Positions 1 through 7,412 of a stretch of 7,799 nucleotides of DNA are shown one piece after another (within the stretch, counting starts at the first letter, position 1; every line of letters starts with the position of its first letter). Both the position numbers and the translations under genes were made by a program. Below the pieces are notes generated by a model, which was not told the origin of the DNA, did no database searches, and saw nothing but the letters and a program-made list of their open reading frames with translations. This DNA is from JBAWXE01 sp037144255 (lineage in GTDB: Bacteria; Bacteroidota; Bacteroidia; Chitinophagales; Chitinophagaceae): the NCBI GenBank assembly GCA_037144255.1, contig JBAWXE010000115.1, forward strand, positions 1 through 7,799, written 5' to 3'.

Positions 1-278
1 CCAGAAAATAAAGTTAAAAATGCCTTGGTTTTAATATCAATAGATTCTTTAATTGCTACTTTATATACCTGTCCGTCTATTCTGAGTATTACTTCTTTAG
101 CTTTAGTATCTACTTTTTCCACAATCGCGGTGAAACTTTTGTTATTGTGCAAAATACTGATGAGTCCGTTAGGTTGCCATTGTGCATCCCAGTTGGCGGG
201 AGTATTATTAATAAACCATTGTCCATCTTTATTTTCTATGGAATAAGTATTTGAATTATTTACTGTGCTTTGCAGCAT
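1..278 (-). CDS. Biotin/lipoyl-carrier (acetyl-CoA carboxylase BCCP-like) protein, N-terminal part
   Basis: The first 92 codons of a minus-strand gene are present; the rest lies beyond the left edge. The protein begins MLQSTVNNSNTYSIENKDGQ and continues with WFINNTPANWDAQW, then NKSFTAIVEKVD and LRIDGQVYKVAIKE. This pattern (short beta-strand start, an 'N-x-x-P-x-N-W-D' segment, then 'h-x-x-N-K-S-a-V') resembles the N-terminal half of the roughly 160-residue Bacteroidota proteins annotated as biotin/lipoyl-containing or acetyl-CoA carboxylase biotin carboxyl carrier subunits. In that family the C-terminal domain carries the biotinylated lysine in an A/M-K-M motif; it would lie outside the window, so biotinylation cannot be confirmed. 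The start at 278 is the natural one: the frame is open throughout and the alignment-like similarity begins there. It is divergent from the aminopeptidase gene. The assignment comes from recalled family resemblance, not a search. Confidence 0.72.
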   Translation of the reverse strand, partial: MLQSTVNNSNTYSIENKDGQWFINNTPANWDAQWQPNGLISILHNNKSFTAIVEKVDTKAKEVILRIDGQVYKVAIKESIDIKTKAFLTLFS

Positions 279-451
279 TGGTGATATATTTTAGAACAAC
301 AAAAATAAACATTTAAGAGCCCATAGGCTACTTTTGTTTGTTAATAATGATGTTATTAATCATTTCAAACTGTTAATAGGGTGAGGAATAAGTAATTGCA
401 ACAAACTATTTTTACGCAATTATCATCTTAACTGAATTTTAATATTTAAAT
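279..451. other. Divergent intergenic region
   Basis: This 173-base AT-rich gap separates the minus-strand carrier-protein gene from the plus-strand aminopeptidase gene, so promoters for both should lie here. On the plus strand the best -7 candidate is TATTTTTA at 407-414 (seven of eight positions of TAnnTTTG, without a spaced TTG), about 38 bases before the ATG at 452. No RNA gene, repeat or strong hairpin is visible. Confidence 0.6.
300..307 (-). promoter_or_regulatory. Possible -7 element for the carrier-protein gene
   Basis: Read on the minus strand this is TATTTTTG, a full match to the Bacteroidota -7 consensus TAnnTTTG, 21 bases ahead of the start codon at 278. No clear TTG -33 element was found at the usual spacing, and the surroundings are very AT-rich, so a chance match is possible. 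Confidence 0.35.
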
Positions 452-3046
452 ATGAAATATTTTATTTATTTATCTTTTATAATGCTTATTTTCCTAGCAT
501 CCTGCTCACATAGTAAAAAGACAATAACACAACATGTGATCATGGATACTGTATCTGTGAGTGCGAAAAATAATCTCATCAGTTTATATAGAGCTACAAC
601 TCCTAAAATTTGGGACATAGAGCATACTAAAGCTGCATTATCATTTAATTGGAATGAAAAAACTGCATCTGGAAAAGCGTGGATAGATATACATCCATAT
701 TGTTATGATGTAGATACTCTAGTGCTGGATGCTAAAAGCATGAAAATAGATTCTGTATGTATAGTAAAGAATAATAAGTACGAACCTGTAGTATTTGAAT
801 ACGATCATGATCAGATAAAAATGAGATTCAACAGATCATATACTATAAAAGATACAATACAAGTTTATGTTCAGTACACAGCTATGCCATACAATACTGT
901 AAAAGGGGGTAGTGCAGCTATAACAGATGACAAAGGACTTTATTTTATAAATACAGATCATGCTATTGCAGACAAGCCAGCTCAAATATGGACACAGGGA
1001 GAAACTGAATCTAATTCTCATTGGCTACCTACCATAGATAAGCCTAATGAACGTTTTACAATGCAGTTGGAATTGATGGTGCCAGATACCTGTACCACAT
1101 TGAGTAATGGGCTGCGTTCGGGAAGTATAAATCTGCCTAACCACATGAAAGTAGATAGCTGGATAATGAACGAACCTATACAAGCATATGCCATCATGTT
1201 TGCCATTGGGCGATTTGAAGTAGTAAAGAATTATTGGCGCAATAAAGGAGTAGATTATTATGTAGAGCCAGAATATGCAGCCTATGCCGGTAAAATGTTC
1301 GATCATACTACTGAGATGCTAGAATTTTTTTCAAATTGTACGGGTGTACCATATCCATGGAATAAGTATGACCAAATTGTAGTGCGCGATTACGTAAGTG
1401 GTGCTATGGAGAATACATCTGCCAGCTTGTTTGGAGAGTTTGTAAATAAGACAAATAGAGAAATGCTAGATGGTAATTCGGAGGATGTAGTATCGCATGA
1501 GTTATTCCATCAATGGTTTGGTAATTATGTAACACCTGAGTCGTGGTCGAATATTACATTAAGCGAATCATTTGCAGATTATGGTGAATACTTATGGAGA
1601 AAGTATAAATATGGAGCTGTATATGCAGATGAAATGATGTGGAATAATTTGAGATCATATCTTGGCGCAAGTAAATGGTCAGACCCAGCGTTGGTGCGTT
1701 TCTATTACAGAGATAAAGAAGAAGTATTTGATAGGATATCTTATCAAAAAGGAGGGCTGATACTACATTATTTGAATACACTTATAGGTGATGAAGCATT
1801 TAGTAAGGCTATGAAAATATACCTTACCAAGAATGCCCTACAATCGGCAGAAGCTACACAATGGCGATTAGCAGTGGAAGAAGCCACAGGACAAGACTGG
1901 ATATGGTTCTTTAACCAGTGGTACTATAAAGTTGGGCATCCTATACTCAATCTCAGTTATGATCATAATGACAAGACGCAACAATTGACAGTACATGTAA
2001 AGCAGCAACAAAGTGATAGTGTAGGAAACTATATACTACCTCTAAAGGCAGCTGTGATATATGGAGATGATGTGATAGAAGCGAAATGGGATATACGTAA
2101 TAAGGAAGAAACATTTGTATACCCATATATAGATGGTAAAGAACCTGTGGTAATACCTGATATGGATAATGTGCTTGTAGGTGAACTATATGATCATAAA
2201 ACGCCCCTTGAGGCTTTGACACAATATAAATATGGCAAAAGCTATATTAGTAAAAAAAGAGCTATAGTTATTGCAAATCAAGAGTTGGAGGATATGAGTA
2301 CCCAAACAATATTTGATCTAGCATTACAGGATACATTGCCAGCTATCAGAACAACTGCTTTACAATTACTAGAAGGGTTACATCAAGAGAAATGGCATAA
2401 AAAATGGCAATCGCAGATAGCATATATGGCTGCCAATGATGCTAATAATGGTGTAAGAGCTATGATATTCAATGTATTAGGTAAATGGAATGTTTCTAGT
2501 AGCAAACAAGATATGTTGATGGCTGTTAATGATAGTTCTTACAAGGTTGCGGGTGCTGCATTGAAGGCACTAAATAAAATTGATAAAGATTCTGCATATG
2601 CAATTGCGAAAAGATATGTGAATAGCGATCCTAGAGGTATATTTAGGGACGAGATTTGGGAAGCTATTTCCCAAAAAGGAAATGCATGCGATACTATAGT
2701 TTATCAAAAAAATATAGTTACTACTTATGGTGTAAGAAAATCCCTATTGCATTTGAACATAAGTGTCTATATGGAACATGTAGAAGATCAAAAAGCATTT
2801 GATTTATGTTTGCAAATGCAACAACAGTTTATAAATGCAGAAAAAGGTGCGGCATTTGCTTTGTCTGTTTTTAAATCATTACTAATGTTAGAAGGGAAAT
2901 ACAAGAACAGGAAATCACCAATAGGAAAGCAAAGAGCAGATAAAATAGCAGCTACCTTACAACAGATCATAAGTGCAGATAAAGATGAGAAACACTTAAA
3001 AATGTATACTGCTATAATGAATAATCAATCAAATAATGAAGACTAG
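452..3046 (+). CDS. M1 family metallo-aminopeptidase, lipoprotein
   Basis: Zinc-dependent aminopeptidase that removes N-terminal residues from peptides. The 864-residue protein starts with a lipoprotein signal peptide whose lipobox is LASC, giving Cys18 as the lipidated residue. No acidic cluster follows the Cys, so an inner-leaflet periplasmic location is more likely than surface export (inference). The N-terminal beta domain carries the QGE segment at about 182-184, followed by WLPTIDKPNERF. The catalytic core has GAMEN at 317-321, HELFH at 349-353 and the third zinc ligand Glu372 in LSESFADYGEYL, an exact HEXXH-X18-E. Tyr431 in SYQKGG is the expected transition-state tyrosine. The last 230 or so residues are helical and HEAT-like (e.g. 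GVRAMIFNVLGKW, VAGAALKALNKID), as in longer M1 enzymes. All key residues are present, so it should be active. Its substrate preference cannot be read from sequence. The start is supported by the signal peptide; no Shine-Dalgarno is seen. It converges on coaE, sharing the stop region. Confidence 0.95.
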   Translation: MKYFIYLSFIMLIFLASCSHSKKTITQHVIMDTVSVSAKNNLISLYRATTPKIWDIEHTKAALSFNWNEKTASGKAWIDIHPYCYDVDTLVLDAKSMKIDSVCIVKNNKYEPVVFEYDHDQIKMRFNRSYTIKDTIQVYVQYTAMPYNTVKGGSAAITDDKGLYFINTDHAIADKPAQIWTQGETESNSHWLPTIDKPNERFTMQLELMVPDTCTTLSNGLRSGSINLPNHMKVDSWIMNEPIQAYAIMFAIGRFEVVKNYWRNKGVDYYVEPEYAAYAGKMFDHTTEMLEFFSNCTGVPYPWNKYDQIVVRDYVSGAMENTSASLFGEFVNKTNREMLDGNSEDVVSHELFHQWFGNYVTPESWSNITLSESFADYGEYLWRKYKYGAVYADEMMWNNLRSYLGASKWSDPALVRFYYRDKEEVFDRISYQKGGLILHYLNTLIGDEAFSKAMKIYLTKNALQSAEATQWRLAVEEATGQDWIWFFNQWYYKVGHPILNLSYDHNDKTQQLTVHVKQQQSDSVGNYILPLKAAVIYGDDVIEAKWDIRNKEETFVYPYIDGKEPVVIPDMDNVLVGELYDHKTPLEALTQYKYGKSYISKKRAIVIANQELEDMSTQTIFDLALQDTLPAIRTTALQLLEGLHQEKWHKKWQSQIAYMAANDANNGVRAMIFNVLGKWNVSSSKQDMLMAVNDSSYKVAGAALKALNKIDKDSAYAIAKRYVNSDPRGIFRDEIWEAISQKGNACDTIVYQKNIVTTYGVRKSLLHLNISVYMEHVEDQKAFDLCLQMQQQFINAEKGAAFALSVFKSLLMLEGKYKNRKSPIGKQRADKIAATLQQIISADKDEKHLKMYTAIMNNQSNNED

Positions 3047-3633
3047 TTAATGCTATTCTTGAACAAGATCTCATGTAGACCTAATACTTGTGGTATTAAA
3101 GGTTTTACATCATCATTAGTAATAATATAGTCACAAAGTTTCATTTTTTCGTCTTCGTCCATTTGTTGTGCTATCCTTTCACGCACTTTCTGTTCAGAAG
3201 TATTGTCACGGAGAAGCACCCTTTTTATACGAATATCAATAGGAGCATAGACGCCAATTACAGCATCCAGTTCCTTATGACTACCACTTTCAAAGAGTAT
3301 AGCTGCTTCTTTGATTATGTAAGGGGCATTTTGTTGAGCTATCCATTCCTCAGCATACCGAAAAGTAGCAGGGTGGGTAAGTGCATTTAATTGGCGTAGC
3401 TTATCAGGATGGCTAAATACAATGGACGCAATGAAAGGGCGGTCTAATTGCCCATTTTGATATGCAGCATCACCAAAGAGCTGTTTGATATCGTATATCA
3501 GCGATTCATCATGCTCCATAAGCCAACGAGCAGCAGCATCTGCATAAAAAACAGGTATGCCAAGTATTTCGAATACCCGGCATACCGTAGATTTTCCTGA
3601 GCCAATGCCACCTGTAATTCCTACTTTCAGCAT
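3043..3633 (-). CDS. coaE: Dephospho-CoA kinase
   Basis: Cytosolic enzyme for the last step of coenzyme A synthesis: ATP-dependent phosphorylation of the ribose 3'-hydroxyl of dephospho-CoA. The 196-residue length is normal. The N-terminus MLKVGITGGIGSGKST holds the P-loop at residues 8-16, followed by the family's PVFYADAAAR with Asp32, the likely catalytic acid in the conserved 'D-A' segment. LNALTHPATFRYAEEW in the middle and the IKEAAILFESG stretch, which matches the family's 'P-L-L-F-E' region, add support. The C-terminus has CDYIITND, also characteristic. It is the last gene of the nusB-DUF1573-yajC-coaE run, 11 bases after yajC. Its TAG stop lies on the same CTAG as the aminopeptidase stop on the other strand. 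Confidence 0.96.
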   Translation of the reverse strand: MLKVGITGGIGSGKSTVCRVFEILGIPVFYADAAARWLMEHDESLIYDIKQLFGDAAYQNGQLDRPFIASIVFSHPDKLRQLNALTHPATFRYAEEWIAQQNAPYIIKEAAILFESGSHKELDAVIGVYAPIDIRIKRVLLRDNTSEQKVRERIAQQMDEDEKMKLCDYIITNDDVKPLIPQVLGLHEILFKNSIN

Positions 3634-3644
3634 TGGATATTATT

Positions 3645-4001
3645 TTATTTAGAAACTGTTTCAGTTACTGTAGTAGTACCTGATTTCTTGCGATTAGCTA
3701 AAGTCATTTCCATAGATACAGCAGAACGCTCGATAGTCATAACTACGTTACGGCATATTTCGATCTGTAAAGTACCATTATCATTAACGCGACTGATGCG
3801 ACCATGGATACCAGCAGATGTAACAATATCTTCGCCGGCACTGATGCTTTCAGCGAATTTCTTTTGTTCTTTAGCACGTTTTGCTTGTGGGCGGATCATG
3901 AAAAAGTACATAACAGCAATCATACCTACCATAAATAGTAGAGAGAAATAAGGATTACCACCTGCTGCTTGTAATAATACGGTTTGAAGATTTACGAACA
4001 T
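3645..4001 (-). CDS. yajC: Preprotein translocase subunit YajC
   Basis: Small inner-membrane protein that associates with SecDF and the SecYEG translocon and helps protein export. The 118-residue protein has a single membrane helix at about residues 18-36 immediately followed by the family signature MIRPQAKRAKEQKK. The cytosolic SH3-like domain follows with AGEDIVTSAGIHGRISRVND and a conserved IER segment. Length is ordinary for the family. It sits 32 bases downstream of the DUF1573 gene and 11 bases upstream of coaE, and is probably cotranscribed with both. In many Bacteroidota a YbbR-domain gene lies near yajC and coaE; none is present here. Confidence 0.95.
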   Translation of the reverse strand: MFVNLQTVLLQAAGGNPYFSLLFMVGMIAVMYFFMIRPQAKRAKEQKKFAESISAGEDIVTSAGIHGRISRVNDNGTLQIEICRNVVMTIERSAVSMEMTLANRKKSGTTTVTETVSK

Positions 4002-4033
4002 TTGATTTTGATTATGAGTGTTTAATGAATGAA

Positions 4034-4504
4034 TTATTTTCCTTCGGGAGTTACTTCTCCTTTTATGTACAACATATGTATACCTCTTTTTGAATTAGTA
4101 GAGATAGTTACTGATTTTTCCTGATGTCCTGATTTTCCTTTAGAATTGAATATCACTTTTACAATGGCCTCTTTACCAGGTGCAATAGGATCGCGTGGGT
4201 AATCAGGTACTGTACAACCACAAGAACCAACAGCACTACTTATTACCAGTGGGCTCCTGCCATTATTCTTAAAAGTAAAATCATGTGTAACACTTTCTCC
4301 TTCGTGAATAGTACCGAAATCATGCAATGTATCTGTAAAATCCATTGAAGCAAGTTGATTTAACTTAGCTGTATCTGTGCCTGCAATAGAGCGTGGATTG
4401 CTCACCAAACTTGTTGACAATAAGCCTTTATTGCTTTTGTTATCAGTATTCTGAGCACAAGAGGTAAGGACAACAGTGGTTAATATGAATAGTAATCTTT
4501 TCAT
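4034..4504 (-). CDS. DUF1573 domain lipoprotein
   Basis: A 156-residue protein of unknown function. The signal peptide ends in lipobox LTSC, so Cys16 is probably lipidated and the protein membrane-anchored outside the cytoplasm. After a low-complexity linker (about 17-53), residues 55-153 form one DUF1573 domain, an immunoglobulin-like beta-sandwich related to ASH/MSP-type folds. Seen directly: TLHDFGTIHEGESVTHDFTF, then NNGRSPLVISS, the hallmark SCGCTVP with Cys95 and Cys97, and IAPGKEAIVKVIFNSKGKSG. The family is abundant in Bacteroidota and often lies next to yajC and nusB, but no biochemical role is established. The CxC pair could form a disulfide or bind metal (inference). It starts 16 bases after the nusB stop, which points to cotranscription. 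Confidence 0.93.
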   Translation of the reverse strand: MKRLLFILTTVVLTSCAQNTDNKSNKGLLSTSLVSNPRSIAGTDTAKLNQLASMDFTDTLHDFGTIHEGESVTHDFTFKNNGRSPLVISSAVGSCGCTVPDYPRDPIAPGKEAIVKVIFNSKGKSGHQEKSVTISTNSKRGIHMLYIKGEVTPEGK

Positions 4505-4520
4505 AGATATTTATACAAAA

Positions 4521-5459
4521 TTATGGTTTGCGAGTACGTTCTTGTTTTCTGATCTTATTTTCTTTTTCCAGTTCTTTTAAGATATTATCCAAAACTCCAT
4601 TAACAAACTGACCACTTTGAGGTGTACTATATACTTTAGCCACTTCTATATATTCATTGATAGTTACTTTAGTAGGAATAGTAGGGAAATACAGTAATTC
4701 GCAGACACCCATGCGAAGCAATAACAGATCTATAAGCGCTACACGTTCAGCGTCCCAGTTGATGAGTTTAGGTTGTATCAATTCCATACAATATGCTTCC
4801 TTTTCCATTACTGTATGTAAGAGCTCGTGTGCATATTCCTTCTTTTCATCGGAAATAAGGCTTAGAAAATTGATCTTTGAGTTATTCTTAAAGAAATTCT
4901 CCATTAGCATTACAGTCATATCACGATCATCTTCCCAACCCGGTAACTCATCAGCAAAATTATTTTGTAGTTCTTCGTTAGCTAGTATTTCCTTTTCCCA
5001 AATGTACTGGATGATAGCTTTTTCTTCCTTAGGATTACGATCGGTAGTAGAGATGTAAGACTCATATTCCGGTGTTTTCATCAGGTCTTGATATAGCTTT
5101 TTCACCCATTCATCATCAATGAAGTGCTGTATCTTAGGTTCCTTTATCTTTTCTGCAAAAGTGGGGTTAGATAGGATATTGAGTATGTACTCATTCTCAA
5201 TGATCTTGGTATTTACTTTCAGATCTGCAGCGGTTGGTAAATATTTAGATGCTCTATAAGAGGCATCTTTTTCTGCATATTGTGCCACACGAATGGTGTA
5301 CAATATAGATATGGTAAAAAGGTCAAGTGAGCGTGTGAGTTTATCGTTGAGGATATTTGAGCCTACTCTTTTGTTTACTTCCTGTTCTCCGGGTTCAGAA
5401 GTAGCAAGGGTGTAGAGCGTTTGCATCACCTTTACCCGGATATTTCTGCGACTGATCAT
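4521..5459 (-). CDS. nusB: Transcription antitermination factor NusB, Bacteroidota-type long form
   Basis: NusB binds NusE (ribosomal protein S10) and boxA RNA and supports antitermination during rRNA transcription. The protein has 312 residues, about twice the roughly 140 of E. coli NusB. It opens with the typical MISRRNIRVKVMQTLYTLATSE, where the family's arginine-rich start and 'QxLY' are visible. A long lysine- and glutamate-rich insertion follows (about 60-220). The C-terminal half resumes the NusB fold with WDAERVALIDLLLLRMGVCELL (about 234-255), IPTKVTINEYIEVAKVYSTPQSGQFVNGVLDNI (about 261-293) and a basic tail. This elongated architecture is usual for Bacteroidota. It is the first gene of the nusB-DUF1573-yajC-coaE run and has its own predicted promoter upstream. 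Confidence 0.93.
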   Translation of the reverse strand: MISRRNIRVKVMQTLYTLATSEPGEQEVNKRVGSNILNDKLTRSLDLFTISILYTIRVAQYAEKDASYRASKYLPTAADLKVNTKIIENEYILNILSNPTFAEKIKEPKIQHFIDDEWVKKLYQDLMKTPEYESYISTTDRNPKEEKAIIQYIWEKEILANEELQNNFADELPGWEDDRDMTVMLMENFFKNNSKINFLSLISDEKKEYAHELLHTVMEKEAYCMELIQPKLINWDAERVALIDLLLLRMGVCELLYFPTIPTKVTINEYIEVAKVYSTPQSGQFVNGVLDNILKELEKENKIRKQERTRKP

Positions 5460-5486
5460 ATATATTAAAGAGCCTGTTTAGCGGCG

Positions 5487-5520
5487 CAAAAGTACTTATT
5501 TAACGTGAAATAATGCTCAA
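5487..5520 (-). promoter_or_regulatory. Bacteroidota-type promoter for the nusB cluster
   Basis: On the minus strand the -7 box is TACTTTTG (5487-5494), a full match to TAnnTTTG, continuing as GCGCCGC, a G+C-rich context often seen after this box in the phylum. A TTG at 5518-5520 lies 23 bases upstream, at the long end of reported spacing. Transcription would begin roughly 20 bases before the nusB ATG at 5459. This is the best promoter match in the window and indicates the nusB cluster does not depend on transcription from the exporter gene. Confidence 0.65.
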
Positions 5521-5558
5521 TTCATTTATATCGATAACACATATCAATATCTGTAATT

Positions 5559-7139
5559 CTAATGCATCGCCTCAGATAGGTCAATTTTCTTCTGTTTTTT
5601 ATTGCCTTTAACCATAAGTACAAATGGAACACAAATCAAAAAGATGATACCTATGTATAGAAATACATCCATATAGGATAATACAGCTGCTTGTTTTGTA
5701 ACCATATAATCCAAGGACTTATAGCTGCTTTTGAGCGCCACATCAGGTGCCATACCCTTTGCTATGAAGCTGTTCTGCATGGCTTTTACTCTCTGTAAAG
5801 TAGCAGGATTATCGCTGGCCAGACGAGATACAAGATCATTACGATGCATCATATTTCTACTAGCCATAAAGGTGGTAATAAGTGCAACACCAAAAGAACC
5901 GCCTAACTGTCTCATCATACCTGTAAATGAAGCCCCTTGGCCTATTTGTTGACCTTTGAGTGTAGATAATGACAAAGCTGTGATAGGAATAAATAACATT
6001 CCCATGCCTATACCACGAAGTATCAACATCCAGAAGAACGCATCCTTACCAGTATCTGGTGTAAGGATCTTATATCCCCAAAAGCTATATCCAAAGAATA
6101 TGATCATACCTATAGCAACGAGATATTGCTGTGGAGCTCCTTTTTGCAATATTTTACCTATCATAGGCATCATAAATGCGGTTGTAAGAGCCGCAGGTAT
6201 CATCAATGCACCCGACTGTTGTGCTGTCCACCCAAGGGTAGATTGTGTATAAAGTGGAATAATGAATGTAGATCCATATAGTCCAAATCCAAGAATGAAT
6301 GAGAGTATTGTACCAATACGTAAATTCCCATTCTTCAATACTCTTAATTCTACTATTGGGTTCTTATATGTAAGCTCTCGCCAAATGAAAAAGAAAAAGC
6401 CTAATACAGTGGAGATAGTAAGTGTTACAATGGTAGGGCTACTAAACCAGTCATCTTCCTGTCCACGTTCCAATATGTATTGTAAAGAACCTACAGCTAT
6501 GGCTAACAGAGCAATTCCCCACCAATCTACTTCGTTCATTGCCTTTTTCTCACCATACTTAGGGCTACGAACAAATTGCAAGGTTAATATCGCTGCTATA
6601 GCACCGATAGGAATATTGATGTAGAATATGTAAGGCCAAGAAAAATGATCTACAATATATCCTCCTAATGGTGGGCCTAATGTGGGGCCTATAATAACAC
6701 CCAAGCCATAAATGGCCTGTGCCATACTACGTTTTTCAGGTGGATAACTTTCTGTAATGATCGTTTGAGAAGTAACCAATAAGGCACCACCACCTAAACC
6801 TTGTAAAAATCTGAAGAATACAAGTTCCCATATCCCATTTGCATTACCACAAAGGAATGAACAAACCGTGAATAGCATGATAGAAGCTGCAAAATAGTTT
6901 CTACGACCAAATTGCATAGATAACCAGCTGGTCATAGGTACAATGATCACATTACCGATAGCATATGCAGTAATTACCCAACCTACTTCACTTAATGTAG
7001 CACCCAGATTGCCACGCATATCATTCAGGGCTACATTTACAATGGTAGTATCTACGATTTCCAGCAGCGCACAAAAAATGGCTGTTATGGTGATGATCAC
7101 CCTTCTGGAACCGTATTCTACTAAAGAATCTTGTTGCAT
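5559..7139 (-). CDS. DHA2-family MFS multidrug exporter, EmrB-like
   Basis: Inner-membrane proton-coupled drug exporter of the 14-helix DHA2 (EmrB/QacA) group. The 526-residue length fits. Visible motifs: the helix 1 motif LEIVDTTIVNVALNDM (Asp30), the loop 2-3 motif A form SMQFGRRNYF (78-80 GRR), FRFLQGLGGGALL in helix 4, and antiporter motif C in helix 5, GLGVIIGPTLGPPLGG (about 145-160). FSWPYIFYINIPIGA follows and is typical of the EmrB branch. The remaining helices are clearly hydrophobic, and the C-terminus is a short basic tail. EmrB proteins usually work with a periplasmic HlyD/EmrA adaptor and an outer-membrane TolC-type channel, usually encoded just upstream; neither is in the window. 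Upstream is instead an unassigned stretch and a phage-type gene. No TAnnTTTG box is visible within 120 bases of its start. Substrate unknown. Confidence 0.93.
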   Translation of the reverse strand: MQQDSLVEYGSRRVIITITAIFCALLEIVDTTIVNVALNDMRGNLGATLSEVGWVITAYAIGNVIIVPMTSWLSMQFGRRNYFAASIMLFTVCSFLCGNANGIWELVFFRFLQGLGGGALLVTSQTIITESYPPEKRSMAQAIYGLGVIIGPTLGPPLGGYIVDHFSWPYIFYINIPIGAIAAILTLQFVRSPKYGEKKAMNEVDWWGIALLAIAVGSLQYILERGQEDDWFSSPTIVTLTISTVLGFFFFIWRELTYKNPIVELRVLKNGNLRIGTILSFILGFGLYGSTFIIPLYTQSTLGWTAQQSGALMIPAALTTAFMMPMIGKILQKGAPQQYLVAIGMIIFFGYSFWGYKILTPDTGKDAFFWMLILRGIGMGMLFIPITALSLSTLKGQQIGQGASFTGMMRQLGGSFGVALITTFMASRNMMHRNDLVSRLASDNPATLQRVKAMQNSFIAKGMAPDVALKSSYKSLDYMVTKQAAVLSYMDVFLYIGIIFLICVPFVLMVKGNKKQKKIDLSEAMH

Positions 7140-7412
7140 GAAATATTGTTTTATTCGCCTGTCTTGGATCGTCTTTTAATTGCCCATGATTTAGATATAT
7201 CTGATGGTTTACTTACGCGTGATGTTAGAAGAATGGAAAGTGTCTATAACATCCATTCTAAGGTATGGAATCCCATACTAAATTTAAATGATAAAGCTCA
7301 TATTGATGATTCTAACTCTCTATTAAATAACGAAAAATCATCTGAATATCCTACTGTTTTACTTGCCGCTGATAGGCTCATTTTTCCGTTAGAGTCATTA
7401 TGAATAAAATCA
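7140..7412. other. Unassigned spacer between exporter and phage-type gene
   Basis: About 270 bases hold no gene I recognise on either strand. The reading frame shared with the downstream replication gene stays open from before 7131 to a TGA at 7401-7403. The longest likely protein from an internal ATG at 7233 would be 56 residues (MESVYNIHSKVWNPI and so on), with no known motif. No HlyD/EmrA C-terminus can be read on the minus strand, where stops appear in all frames. A 6-base-pair hairpin lies at 7263-7278 and a 7-base inverted repeat at 7305-7311/7336-7342. Such a region in a filamentous phage would be expected to hold the replication gene's promoter and perhaps repressor sites, but none can be assigned here. 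Confidence 0.5.
7263..7278. repeat. Short inverted repeat (hairpin)
   Basis: GTATGG and CCATAC form a perfect 6-base-pair stem around a 4-base AATC loop. It lies about 135 bases ahead of the phage-type replication gene. No T-run follows, so it does not look like an intrinsic terminator. It could be an operator, a structure in single-stranded DNA, or chance. Confidence 0.4.

Noticed and set aside
25..246. Plus-strand reading frame of 73 residues at the left end
   Set aside because: It lies opposite the minus-strand carrier-protein gene, which has clear family features; the plus-strand product has none.
5731..6624. Three plus-strand reading frames of 73 to 120 residues
   Set aside because: All lie on the opposite strand of the complete DHA2 exporter, whose motifs account for the whole region.
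7193..7202. Perfect 10-base palindrome AGATATATCT considered as part of a dif-like XerCD attachment site
   Set aside because: It lacks the two 11-base arms around a 6-base centre that a dif site needs, and such AT-rich palindromes are expected by chance.
7204..7281. Short plus-strand peptide of 25 residues starting MVYLRV
   Set aside because: Too short, without a ribosome-binding signal or recognisable motif.
7140..7400. Possible remnant of an EmrA/HlyD adaptor on the minus strand
   Set aside because: All three minus-strand frames contain early stops and none of the fragments resembles a HlyD C-terminus.
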